The translations under genes were made by a program, and so were the position numbers. Of a stretch of DNA of 64,000 nt, positions 1-9,949 are shown piece after piece. The number at the start of each line of letters is the position of its first letter. Position 1 is the stretch's first letter. The stretch comes from Acidobacteriota bacterium (GTDB lineage Bacteria > Acidobacteriota > Vicinamibacteria > Marinacidobacterales > SMYC01), in NCBI GenBank assembly GCA_004356105.1, contig SMYC01000152.1, forward strand, positions 1 through 64,000. The letters are read 5' to 3'. The notes under the pieces were generated by a model. That model ran no database searches. It was not told where the DNA came from and worked only from the letters and a program-made list of their open reading frames with translations.

Positions 1-825
1 CGTCAAGTCGGAGAGCTCGTCCAGCGGCTCGAAGCCGAGAGCGCTGAGCTCGAGGCGCAGCAGGAGCGGCTCGCGAGCGATCGCCGCGCCGCCGCCGCCG
101 CGCGGGCGCGCATCGAAGCGGAAGAGGAAGAAGACCGACGCGGGCGCCGCGAACGCTTGACGAGCTTTCGCCGTGAGCTCGAGGAAGAGCTCGACAGCAC
201 GCGACGCGAGCTTCGTAAGCTCGTCGCTGAAGCGCGCCAAGCCAGCAAGGAGCAGAGCACACGCCTGAACGAGTTCGAGAAAACGCTCTCCGCTAAGCTC
301 GAATCGGCGGCAGCGCCGCTCATCTCGAAAGTCGAAGCCGAGACACCACCTCCCGAGACCACGGCATTGCCTGAAACAAAGGATGCGGAGCTCCAACCCG
401 GCATGCGAGTTCTAGTAGCCTCCTTCGGCATGGAGGGCGAGATCCTGCGACTCATCGGAAATGGACAAGCCGAAGTGAACGTCCGCGACAAGAAGCTCCG
501 GCTCCCAGTCGAAAAGCTCGAGCCCCTTCCCAGCCGGCCGGCGGCCCCGCGGCTCACGACGAGATCGGAATATGGGCTCGAGCTGAAAAAAACACCGAGC
601 GAGCTAAACTTGATTGGCTGCACGGTGGAAGACGCGCTCGATCGCGCGGACAAGTTCCTCGACGATGCGTTCTTGAGCGAGCACCGCGAGGTGCGCTTGA
701 TCCACGGCCACGGCACGGGACGGCTGAAAAGAGCACTTCGGGAATGGCTCACGGGACACCCGCAGGTCGCGAATCAGAAGAGCGAGAATCGTGGTGGGGT
801 TACCGTGGTCGAGCTCAAAGAATGA
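1..825 (+). CDS. mutS2: Endonuclease MutS2, C-terminal part (coiled coil, KOW-like and Smr domain); truncated by the window edge
   Basis: Frame 1 is open from base 1; C-terminus has Smr-type motif VRLIHGHGTGRLKRALREWL. Confidence 0.9.
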   Translation, partial: RQVGELVQRLEAESAELEAQQERLASDRRAAAAARARIEAEEEEDRRGRRERLTSFRRELEEELDSTRRELRKLVAEARQASKEQSTRLNEFEKTLSAKLESAAAPLISKVEAETPPPETTALPETKDAELQPGMRVLVASFGMEGEILRLIGNGQAEVNVRDKKLRLPVEKLEPLPSRPAAPRLTTRSEYGLELKKTPSELNLIGCTVEDALDRADKFLDDAFLSEHREVRLIHGHGTGRLKRALREWLTGHPQVANQKSENRGGVTVVELKE

Positions 826-841
826 CGGAGCTCAAAGACTG

Positions 842-2596
842 ATGGCCGGCATCCCGCAGGACTTCATCGAGCTCGTGCGCTCCTCCACCGACGTCGTCTC
901 CGTGGTCTCCGCTTACGTGCCGCTCAAGGCTTCGGGAAAAAGCTTCAAAGGGCTCTGCCCGTTCCACAACGAGAAGACCCCGTCGTTCCACGTCAACCCC
1001 GAGCGCCAGATTTTCCACTGCTTCGGGTGCAACGAAGGCGGCGATGCGTTCAAGTTCTTGATGCTCTACGACAAGTTGTCTTTCGTCGAAGCCGTCGAGC
1101 AGCTCGCGGGACGCGCGGGCTTGCAAGTACCGAAAACGTCCGAAAAAGCGCGACGAGAGAACCAGGACAGAAACAGCCTTCTCGAGATCCACGTGGAGGC
1201 CCAAAAATATTTTCAGACACAGCTCCGCGACACACAAGGTGGCGCCAAAGTCATGGCCTATCTCAGAAAGCGAGGGCTTCTAGACGACATCATCAAAGAT
1301 TACGGGCTTGGCTCCGTGCCCGATCAGTGGAGCGGCCTGCTCGACCACATGAAGCGCCGCGGGATACGTCCAGAGCACGTCGAGCGGGCGGGCTTCGCCA
1401 TCCCCCGCAAGGGCGGTGGCGGCTTCTACGACCGGTTTCGCGGGCGGCTCATGATCCCCATCGCCTCCGAGGTGGGGAAGATCGTGGCCTATGGCGGGCG
1501 GATCCTCCAAGAAGGCGAGCCAAAATATCTCAACTCGCCCGAGACTCCCGTTTACAACAAGAGCAACGTCCTCTACGGTTTCCATCGGGCCAAGGACGCG
1601 ATCCGCAAGGAAGGCTTCGCGATCCTCATGGAAGGCTACATGGATTGTCTCCAGGCCTATCAAGCTGGCGTGCGCCAAGCGGTGGCCTGTTGCGGCACGA
1701 GCTTAACGGCCGCCCACGCGCGTCTTTTGCGACGCCACACCGAAAAAGTCGTCGTCAATTTCGACCCCGACGACGCCGGCATGCGGGCTGCGCGGCGCAG
1801 CATCGACCTCCTGCTCGAGGAGAGCTTCGACGTCCGAGTGCTCGTACTCCCCGACGGTCAAGACCCCGACGACTTCATTCGGGCCCAAGGGGGCGAGCGA
1901 TATCGTGAGCTGGTCTCGGAAGCACCTTCTTTCATCACCTTCTTGATCGAAGATGCCTCAAAGCGCTACGATATGGGAGTCCCTAGAGGTAAGGCGGCGT
2001 TTCTGAACGATGTTTTGCCTGTTTTGGGAAAAATTCCGAACCGAGTGGAGCGCATTGGCTATGTAGGCCCCCTCGCGGAGTACGCTGGTATCGCGGACGG
2101 AACCGTCCTCGATGAGCTGAAGCGACACGTCGAGACGAGAGCCCACCGGTTCAAGCTTCCCGCTGTGGAAGCGCCAGCCGTCAAGCTGGCGGAGCGTGAG
2201 CTCATTCGATGGATTCTGTCGAGTCCGAATGATTCCGCCATCCTCGACGAGATCGAGGAGGAGGATCTGGAAGGGCTGAGGACGGCTCCTATTTTGCGAG
2301 CCATGAAGGAAGAAAATAGTTTGGGAACACTCAGCACCGAGAAGCTTTTGGATCGGCTTTCGCCCGACGCGCTCACAACCGAGCTGACGCGTATCCTGAG
2401 TGAGCCCTGTCCGCTAGGCCCGAGGCAAAGCGCTCGCGATTGCCTCAACGGGCTTCGCAAAGAGCGCTGGCAAAGGCAGCTGTCGCGCCTGCGAGCCAAG
2501 CAGGCCGAAGACGCGGACGACAACCATCTGCTTGCCGAGATCATTTCGCTGGCTCGGCGCATCGAAACATTGGGAAGGCTAGAGACGAGAGCATGA
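842..2596 (+). CDS. dnaG: DNA primase DnaG
   Basis: N-terminal zinc finger [25 protein letters not shown], Toprim region [25 protein letters not shown]; start moved from 791 to ATG 842. Confidence 0.95.
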   Translation: MAGIPQDFIELVRSSTDVVSVVSAYVPLKASGKSFKGLCPFHNEKTPSFHVNPERQIFHCFGCNEGGDAFKFLMLYDKLSFVEAVEQLAGRAGLQVPKTSEKARRENQDRNSLLEIHVEAQKYFQTQLRDTQGGAKVMAYLRKRGLLDDIIKDYGLGSVPDQWSGLLDHMKRRGIRPEHVERAGFAIPRKGGGGFYDRFRGRLMIPIASEVGKIVAYGGRILQEGEPKYLNSPETPVYNKSNVLYGFHRAKDAIRKEGFAILMEGYMDCLQAYQAGVRQAVACCGTSLTAAHARLLRRHTEKVVVNFDPDDAGMRAARRSIDLLLEESFDVRVLVLPDGQDPDDFIRAQGGERYRELVSEAPSFITFLIEDASKRYDMGVPRGKAAFLNDVLPVLGKIPNRVERIGYVGPLAEYAGIADGTVLDELKRHVETRAHRFKLPAVEAPAVKLAERELIRWILSSPNDSAILDEIEEEDLEGLRTAPILRAMKEENSLGTLSTEKLLDRLSPDALTTELTRILSEPCPLGPRQSARDCLNGLRKERWQRQLSRLRAKQAEDADDNHLLAEIISLARRIETLGRLETRA

Positions 2597-4320
2597 CGGA
2601 GACCCGGGTCGGTAATCTGGCGATCGAAGAAAAGTACGACGAGGTCAAGTCCCTCATCGCCATCGGGAAGGAAAAAGGCTACCTCCTCTATGACGAGGTG
2701 AACGAGAACCTTCCCTCCGAGGTGAACTCGTCCGAAGAGCTCGACGAGCTGTTCGACGTCTTCGGCAATGCTGGGATCGATATCGTCGAGTCCGAAGAAA
2801 AATACAAGCAGATGCAGGCGGCCGGCCTCGCCGGGCTCGGAAAGCCGAGCCGTGACGTCGAGCTCGACCTCACGCCCGGAGCGCTCGAAAAAACGAACGA
2901 CCCCGTCCGCATGTATCTTCGCGAAATGGGCACCGTGCCCCTTCTCACACGCGAGGGCGAAGTCGTCATCGCCAAGCGCATCGAGCGCGGAAAAAACATG
3001 TCGGCGCGCGCCATCACCCGCACGTTCATCGTCTCGAAAGCCGTCACGGAGCTTCACGACCGCCTCAAAGAAGGCGAGATCAACCTCCGCGAGATCATCA
3101 TCGTCGTCGCGGAAGAGCTCACCGAAGCGAAGATCGAAAAACACCGCAAAAAGACTTTGAAGGTCATGACCAGTATCGAGGCGGCCTATAAACGTCACGG
3201 GACCTATTGCAAGCGTTTCGCGAAGCTCAAGAAGCGCTCGCCGAGCTACGTCAAAAGCAAGTGGAAGCTCGGGCGGCTCCGCATAGCACTAGCCAAAGAA
3301 GTGCGGCGGCTCGCCTTCACGGAACCGTTCCGCTCCCGTCTGCGCGAGCGCGTGCGCTCCGGCGTCGAGAAGAGCCAGAGCTTCGAGCGTCGCCTCAACC
3401 GATATGAGTCGAAGTTGAACGGCGTCAAAGGCCGCGGCAAAGCGAAGGACGAAGAGCGCAGCAAATTTCGCTCAGAGATCCGGAAAGTGCGCGTGGAGAT
3501 AAGGGCGCTCCAGGAAGAGTACGAAGCGAATCACGACGAGCTCAAGAGATCGCTCTACACCATTCGAGAGGGCGAAGCCCAGGCGCAGCAAGCGAAGACC
3601 GAGCTCGTCGAAGCCAATCTCCGCCTCGTGGTCTCCATCGCGAAGAAATACACGAATCGCGGACTGCAGTTTCTCGACCTCATCCAGGAAGGGAATATCG
3701 GGCTCATGAAAGCCGTGGATAAATTCGAGTATCGCCGCGGCTATAAATTCTCGACCTATGCCACATGGTGGATCCGGCAGGCAATCACGCGCGCCATCGC
3801 GGACCAGGCCCGCACCATCCGCATCCCGGTCCACATGATCGAGACGATCAACAAGCTCATCCGTACTTCACGAAGCCTCGTTCAGGAATATGGCCGCGAG
3901 CCGACTTCGGAAGAGATCGCGAAGCGCATGGACATCTCGGTCTCCAAAGTTCGCAAAGTGCTCAAGATCGCCCAGGAGCCCATCTCGCTCGAGACGCCCA
4001 TCGGCGAGGAAGAGGACAGCCATCTCGGCGATTTCATCGAAGATCGCGGGGTTGTCTCTCCGGCCGAGCAAGTCATCAACACCAACTTGAGAGAGATGAC
4101 CGAAGCCGTGTTGAAGACGCTCACGCCACGGGAAGAAAAAGTCATCAAGATGCGTTTCGGCGTCGGCGATGGCAGCGAGCACACGCTCGAAGAGGTGGGC
4201 CAGAGCTTCGCCGTCACCCGCGAGCGCATCAGGCAAATCGAGACCAAAGCGTTGCGCAAGCTCCGGCACCCTTCGAGGAGTCGGAAGCTCAAAGCGTTTC
4301 TCGAGGGTTCACGGATATAG
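2593..4320 (+). CDS. rpoD: RNA polymerase primary sigma factor RpoD
   Basis: Region 2 [32 protein letters not shown], region 4 [35 protein letters not shown] overlap with dnaG stop. Confidence 0.96.
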   Translation: MTETRVGNLAIEEKYDEVKSLIAIGKEKGYLLYDEVNENLPSEVNSSEELDELFDVFGNAGIDIVESEEKYKQMQAAGLAGLGKPSRDVELDLTPGALEKTNDPVRMYLREMGTVPLLTREGEVVIAKRIERGKNMSARAITRTFIVSKAVTELHDRLKEGEINLREIIIVVAEELTEAKIEKHRKKTLKVMTSIEAAYKRHGTYCKRFAKLKKRSPSYVKSKWKLGRLRIALAKEVRRLAFTEPFRSRLRERVRSGVEKSQSFERRLNRYESKLNGVKGRGKAKDEERSKFRSEIRKVRVEIRALQEEYEANHDELKRSLYTIREGEAQAQQAKTELVEANLRLVVSIAKKYTNRGLQFLDLIQEGNIGLMKAVDKFEYRRGYKFSTYATWWIRQAITRAIADQARTIRIPVHMIETINKLIRTSRSLVQEYGREPTSEEIAKRMDISVSKVRKVLKIAQEPISLETPIGEEEDSHLGDFIEDRGVVSPAEQVINTNLREMTEAVLKTLTPREEKVIKMRFGVGDGSEHTLEEVGQSFAVTRERIRQIETKALRKLRHPSRSRKLKAFLEGSRI

Positions 4321-4338
4321 CCGATATAGATGAAAACA

Positions 4339-4414
4339 GGGCCCATAGCTCAGTGGTTAGAGCCACCGGCTCATAACCGGTTGGTCCTAGGTTCAAGTCC
4401 TAGTGGGCCCACCA
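4339..4414 (+). tRNA. tRNA with CAU anticodon (elongator Met or Ile2); 3' CCA encoded
   Basis: Acceptor GGGCCCA/TGGGCCC, D-arm GCTCAGTGGTTAGAGC, anticodon stem ACCGG-CTCATAA-CCGGT, T-arm CTAGG-TTCAAGT-CCTAG, then A-CCA. Confidence 0.93.
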
Positions 4415-4471
4415 AATGCCACCAAAGTGCCACCAAATGAATGTACCGGCACGACAAATAATAAGAGCGAA

Positions 4472-4520
4472 GAAGACGCCCCCCGGTCCAGCGCGGCCGG
4501 GGCAGGTTACGGCCGTCTTC
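4472..4520 (+). ncRNA. Candidate structured RNA segment of unknown family between the tRNA and a terminator
   Basis: Outer stem GAAGACG (4472-4478)/CGTCTTC (4514-4520); inner stem CCCCGG (4481-4486)/CCGGGG (4497-4502). Confidence 0.35.
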
Positions 4521-4523
4521 CCG

Positions 4524-4553
4524 AAAGGTGCCCACCGCGGCACCTTTTTTTTT
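4524..4553 (+). terminator. Rho-independent terminator
   Basis: AAGGTGCC-CACCGC-GGCACCTT followed by a T run. Confidence 0.85.
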
Positions 4554-4582
4554 GCCTATCCCTCGGTGAAAGAGGCCAATGA

Positions 4583-5308
4583 ATGAAAACTGAAATCACA
4601 AACCTTGTGAAGTTGCAGAAGCTCGACGACGTGATCCGAGCACTCGAATCCCGGCTCGCGGAGATCCCGAAAGAAGTCGAAACACTCGAAAGAGAGATTG
4701 CGACCGAGAAAGGGAACCTGAAGGCGGCTCTAGACGGCCTCGCGGAAGTGCAGAAAGACCAGCGGGCCGCGGAAGGCACGCTCTCGGTCGCCGAAGAGAA
4801 GCTCGGCAAGTATCAAGTCCAGCTCATGAGCGTGAAGTCGAACGACGAGTACAAAGCGATGCAGCGCCAAATCGAGGCCACCAAAGGCGAGATTAGCGAC
4901 CTCGAGACCAAGATCCTGCAAGGGCTCGATGCTGTCGATGAGCTCGAGGCGAAGCAGTCGACACGGGAGCAAGAGCTCGAAGAAGGACAAAAGAAAGTTG
5001 CGGGGATGGAAAAAGAGCTCGACGTCGAGAAGGCCAAGCTAGAGGCCGAGCTCGCGACGCGGAACGACGGGCGCAAGGTAGTTCTCGGCATTATCCCCGA
5101 AGCTACGCTTTCTGAATATCGGAACATCGCGAAGACGCGCGGCGGGGTTGCGATGGCCGCCGCGGTCGAGGAGCGCTGCCAAGTCTGTATGGTGCGGGTC
5201 CGACCACAAGTCTTTCACGAGCTCCGTATGTACAAGAAGTTCCATCAGTGTGGAAACTGCGGCCGCATTCTTTACTTCTTGGAGGAAGAGCAGGCGGCAG
5301 CTACTTGA
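4583..5308 (+). CDS. Coiled-coil protein with C4 zinc ribbon (zf-RING_7/DUF164 type)
   Basis: Long coiled coil then C-terminal CQVCMVRVRPQVFHELR..CGNCGRILYF. Confidence 0.85.
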   Translation: MKTEITNLVKLQKLDDVIRALESRLAEIPKEVETLEREIATEKGNLKAALDGLAEVQKDQRAAEGTLSVAEEKLGKYQVQLMSVKSNDEYKAMQRQIEATKGEISDLETKILQGLDAVDELEAKQSTREQELEEGQKKVAGMEKELDVEKAKLEAELATRNDGRKVVLGIIPEATLSEYRNIAKTRGGVAMAAAVEERCQVCMVRVRPQVFHELRMYKKFHQCGNCGRILYFLEEEQAAAT

Positions 5309-6035
5309 CGGCAATGACCCCCATGAGCCGGCCCACTCCCTTGCCTTCCCGCCGATAGGAATAGAACCGGTCGTTCTCGCACACCGTGCAGCGGCCGCTG
5401 TCGTAAATCTGCGCTTCCGGAATCCCGCATGCGACGAGCTGATCGCAATTATCCGTGATCAGATCCACATGGCGCCGTCCGCGTAATCCCTCCCGCAAGA
5501 TGCGCTTCAGCTCGCGGCCTGATGCGTGGAAGGCTTCCACGACCTCGTCCCCCACTTCGAAACAGCACGCGCGAATCGACGGGCCGATGGCAACGTGAAT
5601 TTTATCAGGGCGGCCACCAAGCGAGCTCACCGCCTCTACCGCCACACGCGCTAGAGTCCCCCGCCATCCAGCGTGGACGGCCGCGACCGCGTTCACGTCG
5701 GAAGCCCAAAAAAGCAGCGGGACGCAGTCCGCGCTGTGCACGATGAGGCCGAGGTCCCGCTCTTTGGTGGTGACACCGTCGCATTCAGGCACGGGTTCAT
5801 TCCCGTGGATGGTCCGAATGGAGCGGCCATGAACCTGTTTCATGTAAGCGAGGCGGGGAAGATTCAACGCTCGCGATAACTGCTCCCGATCGCGCTCACC
5901 CCGGTAGCGTGCGCCGAAGCCATGGGTGCGGCTGGTGAAGCCGTGCGGCACGCCCTCTCGGGTAAGGTGCTCGGACAGAAGAAGCAGGACACCGCAGCGA
6001 GTCGCGGAAACGAAGTTTTTCTGCTTCGTGCTCAC
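5301..6035 (-). CDS. pgeF: Multicopper polyphenol oxidase-fold protein / purine nucleoside phosphorylase YfiH family
   Basis: Motifs MKQVHG, ADCVPLLFW, AAVHAGWRGTLARV, AIGPSIRACCFEVG; GTG start. Confidence 0.9.
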   Translation of the reverse strand: MSTKQKNFVSATRCGVLLLLSEHLTREGVPHGFTSRTHGFGARYRGERDREQLSRALNLPRLAYMKQVHGRSIRTIHGNEPVPECDGVTTKERDLGLIVHSADCVPLLFWASDVNAVAAVHAGWRGTLARVAVEAVSSLGGRPDKIHVAIGPSIRACCFEVGDEVVEAFHASGRELKRILREGLRGRRHVDLITDNCDQLVACGIPEAQIYDSGRCTVCENDRFYSYRREGKGVGRLMGVIAVK

Positions 6036-6047
6036 TCGCTCTTCGCT

Positions 6048-6102
6048 CCCGCCTACGCCCTTCGGGCTTCGGCGGGTCCGACGAAGCCTTGGCGAAGTCG
6101 GA
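6048..6102. repeat. Double-hairpin REP/BIME-like intergenic repeat
   Basis: CCCGCCTACGCCCTTCGGGCTTCGGCGGG (6048-6076) then TCCGAC...GTCGGA (6077-6102); the first hairpin recurs at 52251-52279. Confidence 0.6.
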
Positions 6103-6134
6103 CGCTTCCCTCGCAGCAGGGTCTCATCAGCTTG

Positions 6135-7772
6135 CTAGGCGGGCGTGAGGGCCGCGGCCCGCGCTTTGTCGTACTGGCTTTCGAGAAGCTCGGGCTTCAT
6201 GCCGTTATCGATATATCCCCATGGAAGGCTCTCTCCGGGCGAGCGCTCGGAATAGATATAGGCGTCGAGATCGAGCCCCGCCTCCTTCATGGCGCGCTTC
6301 AGATCCGCTTCGCCGCGAGCTACACGGATCAGAACCGGCGCGACACGCTGGTCGCCGACGGATAGGAGCGCCTGCAGCGTCTCGAGGCGGGCGGATTTGA
6401 AATTGGCGTCGACGTTCGGCATGCGCGCGAATGCTTTTTTGAGCTTCTGCATCTTGCGCGCAAGCAAGGACGGCTTCTCCATCCCATGCCATTGAAACGG
6501 CGTCCCAGGCTTGGGGATGAAGGGGTTGACGCTCGGAATGAGGCGGCCGACGCGGCCGCGCTTACGGCCATGGGCTAACAGTTGCTCGCGAATACGGCCG
6601 ACGAGATCGATGATGCCGTCAATGTCTTCGTCGCGCTCGGTAGGAAGGCCGACCATCAAGTAGAGCTTCAAATTCTCGATCCCGCGGCTGAATATGAGCT
6701 CGGTTTTCTCGAGAATCTGTTCGTTGGTCACGCGCTTGTGAATCACGAAACGCAAGCGGTCGGTGCCGACTTCCGGAGCGACGGCGAGTGTCTTCTCACC
6801 GCTTCTCGAGATAGGGTCCAAAAGCTCGGCGCGCAAGTCCTCGAAGCGCAGCGACGAGACGCTAATGCGATAGCCCATCTCTCGTAGCCCTTCCATCAGC
6901 GGGACGATCTCTTTGTGCGCGCCCACCGCGGTGGAGACGAGACCAATCTGGTCGGTGTGCTGGCGAGCGCCGCGCGCGACGTCAAGGATTCGCTGGACTT
7001 CGAAAGAGCGCTTCGGCAGATAGTTGTAGCCTGCCCAGCAGAATCGGCAGAGCGTCGGGCAGCCGCGCGAAACCTCGACGAGAAACTTGTTGGACATCTC
7101 CGTCGACGGCGTGAGCACATAAGTGGCCGGCGGAGGAAAGTCCGCACGCTTTCCCATTTTCGCGCGCACGAGGGTCGAGGCCCGCCGCAGCGACGGGACG
7201 TAGAAGCCCTCTTCCTCGGCGAGGCGTTCGAGCTTCGCGGCACGATTGCTCGCGCTTCGAAGCACGTCGGTGAGCGTCGGCAAAAGAGCTTCGGCTTCCC
7301 CGATCGCGACAAGGTCGAGAAGCGGCGCCATGGGCTCGGGGTTCAAGAACGTAATGGGACCGCCAGCAAGCACGAGTGGATCGCGTTCGTCCCGCTCGGA
7401 TGCGAGCGCGGGAACCCCGGCGAGGTCCAAAATACGGACGAGGTTCAATTCGTCGGGCTCGAAGGTGATCGAAAACGCCAGGACGTCGAAGTCGCGCACG
7501 GGCGATTGCGTCTCGAGCGAAAGGAGCGGAGTCCGCGAGCGGCTATATTCCTCGAGCTCGTCCGCGTCGGGCAAGAAAACCCGCTCGCAAACGATATCGG
7601 GAATTTCGTTCCAGAACTTGTAGACCGCTTGGAAGCCGACATTCGACATCCCGACGTGATAGCGATTCGGGTAGGCGAGGGCTACGCGGAGCTTGCCGCC
7701 ATGCGGCTTGACGATGGTGCCGATCTCGGACGCCAAGCGCTTCTTGTGACGGCCGACAAGAAAGTGGTTCAT
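6135..7772 (-). CDS. B12-binding-domain radical SAM protein (TIGR03960-like)
   Basis: SRGCPTLCRFCWAGYNYLPKR radical SAM CxxxCxxC-type motif and N-terminal B12-binding-like region. Confidence 0.85.
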   Translation of the reverse strand: MNHFLVGRHKKRLASEIGTIVKPHGGKLRVALAYPNRYHVGMSNVGFQAVYKFWNEIPDIVCERVFLPDADELEEYSRSRTPLLSLETQSPVRDFDVLAFSITFEPDELNLVRILDLAGVPALASERDERDPLVLAGGPITFLNPEPMAPLLDLVAIGEAEALLPTLTDVLRSASNRAAKLERLAEEEGFYVPSLRRASTLVRAKMGKRADFPPPATYVLTPSTEMSNKFLVEVSRGCPTLCRFCWAGYNYLPKRSFEVQRILDVARGARQHTDQIGLVSTAVGAHKEIVPLMEGLREMGYRISVSSLRFEDLRAELLDPISRSGEKTLAVAPEVGTDRLRFVIHKRVTNEQILEKTELIFSRGIENLKLYLMVGLPTERDEDIDGIIDLVGRIREQLLAHGRKRGRVGRLIPSVNPFIPKPGTPFQWHGMEKPSLLARKMQKLKKAFARMPNVDANFKSARLETLQALLSVGDQRVAPVLIRVARGEADLKRAMKEAGLDLDAYIYSERSPGESLPWGYIDNGMKPELLESQYDKARAAALTPA

Positions 7773-7805
7773 GAACCTACCATTATATACACTCTTGAGG
7801 CAGTG

Positions 7806-9545
7806 TCAGTACCTCCAGCTCGTCAAATCCGCTCCGTCGGGCGCGCTCTTTTCCATTCTCTCGACCGCTATCGGGATGAACATCTGGTTGTAGCGGAGCC
7901 GGGACAGCGCGTTTGAGCGCGTTTGGTCTCCGTTCCAGCAATGCTCGGCGCGGTCGCCGTAATCGACGACGCCCCCATAAGGAGGATCGGTCGTTCCTTC
8001 GAGAAAATCTTCGATGAGATAGACGGCATTGTTGAGGTAGTAGTTGTCCATGTCGCCGACATAGATATGGATTTTGCCTTCGAGCTTCGGGCCGAGCGTC
8101 GCCCAGTCGCGCTGAAGGATGTGGGAAAGATCGTAGTTCTCGCGCCAATGTTGGGCGACTTCTTCGTCGATCTCTCCCGTCCGTTTGTCCCAAATACGCA
8201 TCGGATAGCCCTCGGGACCCACGGGAGAATAGACGGCCTCCCAAATATCCCACTGTTGTCCCGAACGGCTCTTCGTTCCGAGCACGAGCTCACGCCGGTT
8301 CATCTCTTCGAGCGTCGAGCTCATATGGCCGAGATAGTCCCGGTGGCCGGGGCGCGGGGTCTTTTTGAAGTCGCTGTCGAGGTAGTAGGCGTTCTTGTCT
8401 TCGTAGAGATCGACGACGGTGTAGGCGCGAAAGTCGATCGGGTCCGGACACGCCGCGAAACAGCCGTTATAGTCGTCCGGATAAAAAACTTGTACCGCGA
8501 GGGCTTCCCACCCACCGGTCGAGCCGCCATAGAGAAAGCGCGACCAGCCTTCGCCGATACCTCGAAATTGTTCCTCGATATGGGGAATCAGCTCGTGGGT
8601 GATGGCATCACCGTAAGGCCCCAGGTTGGCCGAATTCACCGCGTAGGAGTCGTCGTAATAGGGGTTCGCATGTTGAATTTGGATGATGAGGACCCGCGGG
8701 AAGTCGGGCCCGGTCCACTCTTTGTAGAACTGATGGGCTTGCTCCTGGACGATGCGGTTATAGCCCTCGAGGTCGAAGCGCGCGCTGTATTCGGGCTCCA
8801 AATCGGGATCGGGCGGCTCCTCACGAAACCCGCCAAAGTCATAGGGAAAATGCCCGTGAAAGACCATGATCGGGTAGCGCGCTTCCGGGTGCTCGTCGAA
8901 GCCCTCGGGGACGAGAACGTGCGCTCCGAGATGCATCGGCCGGCCCCAGAACTCGGTGAGGAGCTTGCTCTCGATACGCACATGTTTGATGTATTTCGTC
9001 GTGGGAGGATCGGGGATTTTGGGGATCGTCTCGTCCATGACGACACGGATCGTGCCTCCCTTTCTGGGATCGATCTCCACGTCGATAGGTTCGTTGAGCA
9101 AATTTCCGGGCGCGCGGTTCCACTGCTGGCCTTCGCCGCGATCCATTGGAAGCTTCACGACGTGCCCGTCGGCGCGAGTGAAAGTTTCGTATTTGTGAAG
9201 AAGCGCCTGGACGCGATAGCGGCCGGGCGGGATGTCGTCGATGCTGTCAATGGGCCAGCCGGAAACGCTACTGTCGAAGATCGCGTCTGTTCCGGGCGCG
9301 AGGCTGTCGACGTCGATGCCGAACGCGATCTGGGTCGCCGGCCCGTCGGCAATCTGGAAGCGCGGCTCGCGGCTCAGATCCTTCGAGATCATGAGCAGAA
9401 GCCGGCCGTCGAGCGGGGTGGCACTCGCCTCCGCGGTAAAGCTCACGGCGAAGCGAAGTTCCTGGGCGAGACCGGACAGAGGGATAAGAAGCACAAACGT
9501 GCACAAGAGCGAGCGAAGCGAGAGCCTGTTCATCGGGTACCTCAT
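7806..9545 (-). CDS. Secreted esterase, alpha/beta hydrolase (enterochelin-esterase/esterase-D-like)
   Basis: Signal peptide LSLRSLLCTFVLLIPLSGLAQ; nucleophile elbow RFLYGGSTGGWEAL; start may be 9533. Confidence 0.75.
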   Translation of the reverse strand: MRYPMNRLSLRSLLCTFVLLIPLSGLAQELRFAVSFTAEASATPLDGRLLLMISKDLSREPRFQIADGPATQIAFGIDVDSLAPGTDAIFDSSVSGWPIDSIDDIPPGRYRVQALLHKYETFTRADGHVVKLPMDRGEGQQWNRAPGNLLNEPIDVEIDPRKGGTIRVVMDETIPKIPDPPTTKYIKHVRIESKLLTEFWGRPMHLGAHVLVPEGFDEHPEARYPIMVFHGHFPYDFGGFREEPPDPDLEPEYSARFDLEGYNRIVQEQAHQFYKEWTGPDFPRVLIIQIQHANPYYDDSYAVNSANLGPYGDAITHELIPHIEEQFRGIGEGWSRFLYGGSTGGWEALAVQVFYPDDYNGCFAACPDPIDFRAYTVVDLYEDKNAYYLDSDFKKTPRPGHRDYLGHMSSTLEEMNRRELVLGTKSRSGQQWDIWEAVYSPVGPEGYPMRIWDKRTGEIDEEVAQHWRENYDLSHILQRDWATLGPKLEGKIHIYVGDMDNYYLNNAVYLIEDFLEGTTDPPYGGVVDYGDRAEHCWNGDQTRSNALSRLRYNQMFIPIAVERMEKSAPDGADLTSWRY

Positions 9546-9869
9546 CGTTACAACAAACCTATGAGGGCGATCTTACCGCATGGGCTCTTGTGGACGCAGG
9601 ATTCGCGCTAGCGCACAGCCTCCCGCGATTGGACGGCGTCGTCATTTTTTGCTTCATTGCAGGTATTTTCCCCACGGGCGGTCACGCCTTTGCGACATCT
9701 GCACAACCGTTTGTCCTCGCGGGACTTATTCGGTCATGAAGCTCTGGATCCATCCGGAGGGCCCGAGGTGTCGATAAATCCCCACAACTCGATAGGCCGC
9801 GGAACCAGGTCCATGTTCGTAATTATTGGATTCCACAACACTTAATCGCATCGATACGAGCGCCAAGAG

Positions 9870-9885
9870 TGGAATGGAGTTTGCT
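9870..9885 (+). promoter_or_regulatory. Sigma-54-type -24/-12 promoter candidate upstream of the pilin gene
   Basis: TGGAATGGAGTTTGCT: GG-N10-GC spacing and TTTGC -12 element. Confidence 0.4.
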
Positions 9886-9949
9886 TAAAGGATCTGGTGG
9901 TGTGCCTCAAAAAGAGGTCGCTCTTACGTCAATACATTGGGAGATCGTC

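Noticed and set aside
4440-4553. RNase P RNA or SRP RNA in the rpoD-zinc ribbon gap
   Set aside because: Too short and lacks GGAAGGAAGCAGCC-like (SRP) and RNase P core motifs
7923-9611. 562-aa plus-strand ORF antisense to the secreted esterase
   Set aside because: Mirror ORF of a gene with signal peptide and hydrolase motifs; no recognisable domain
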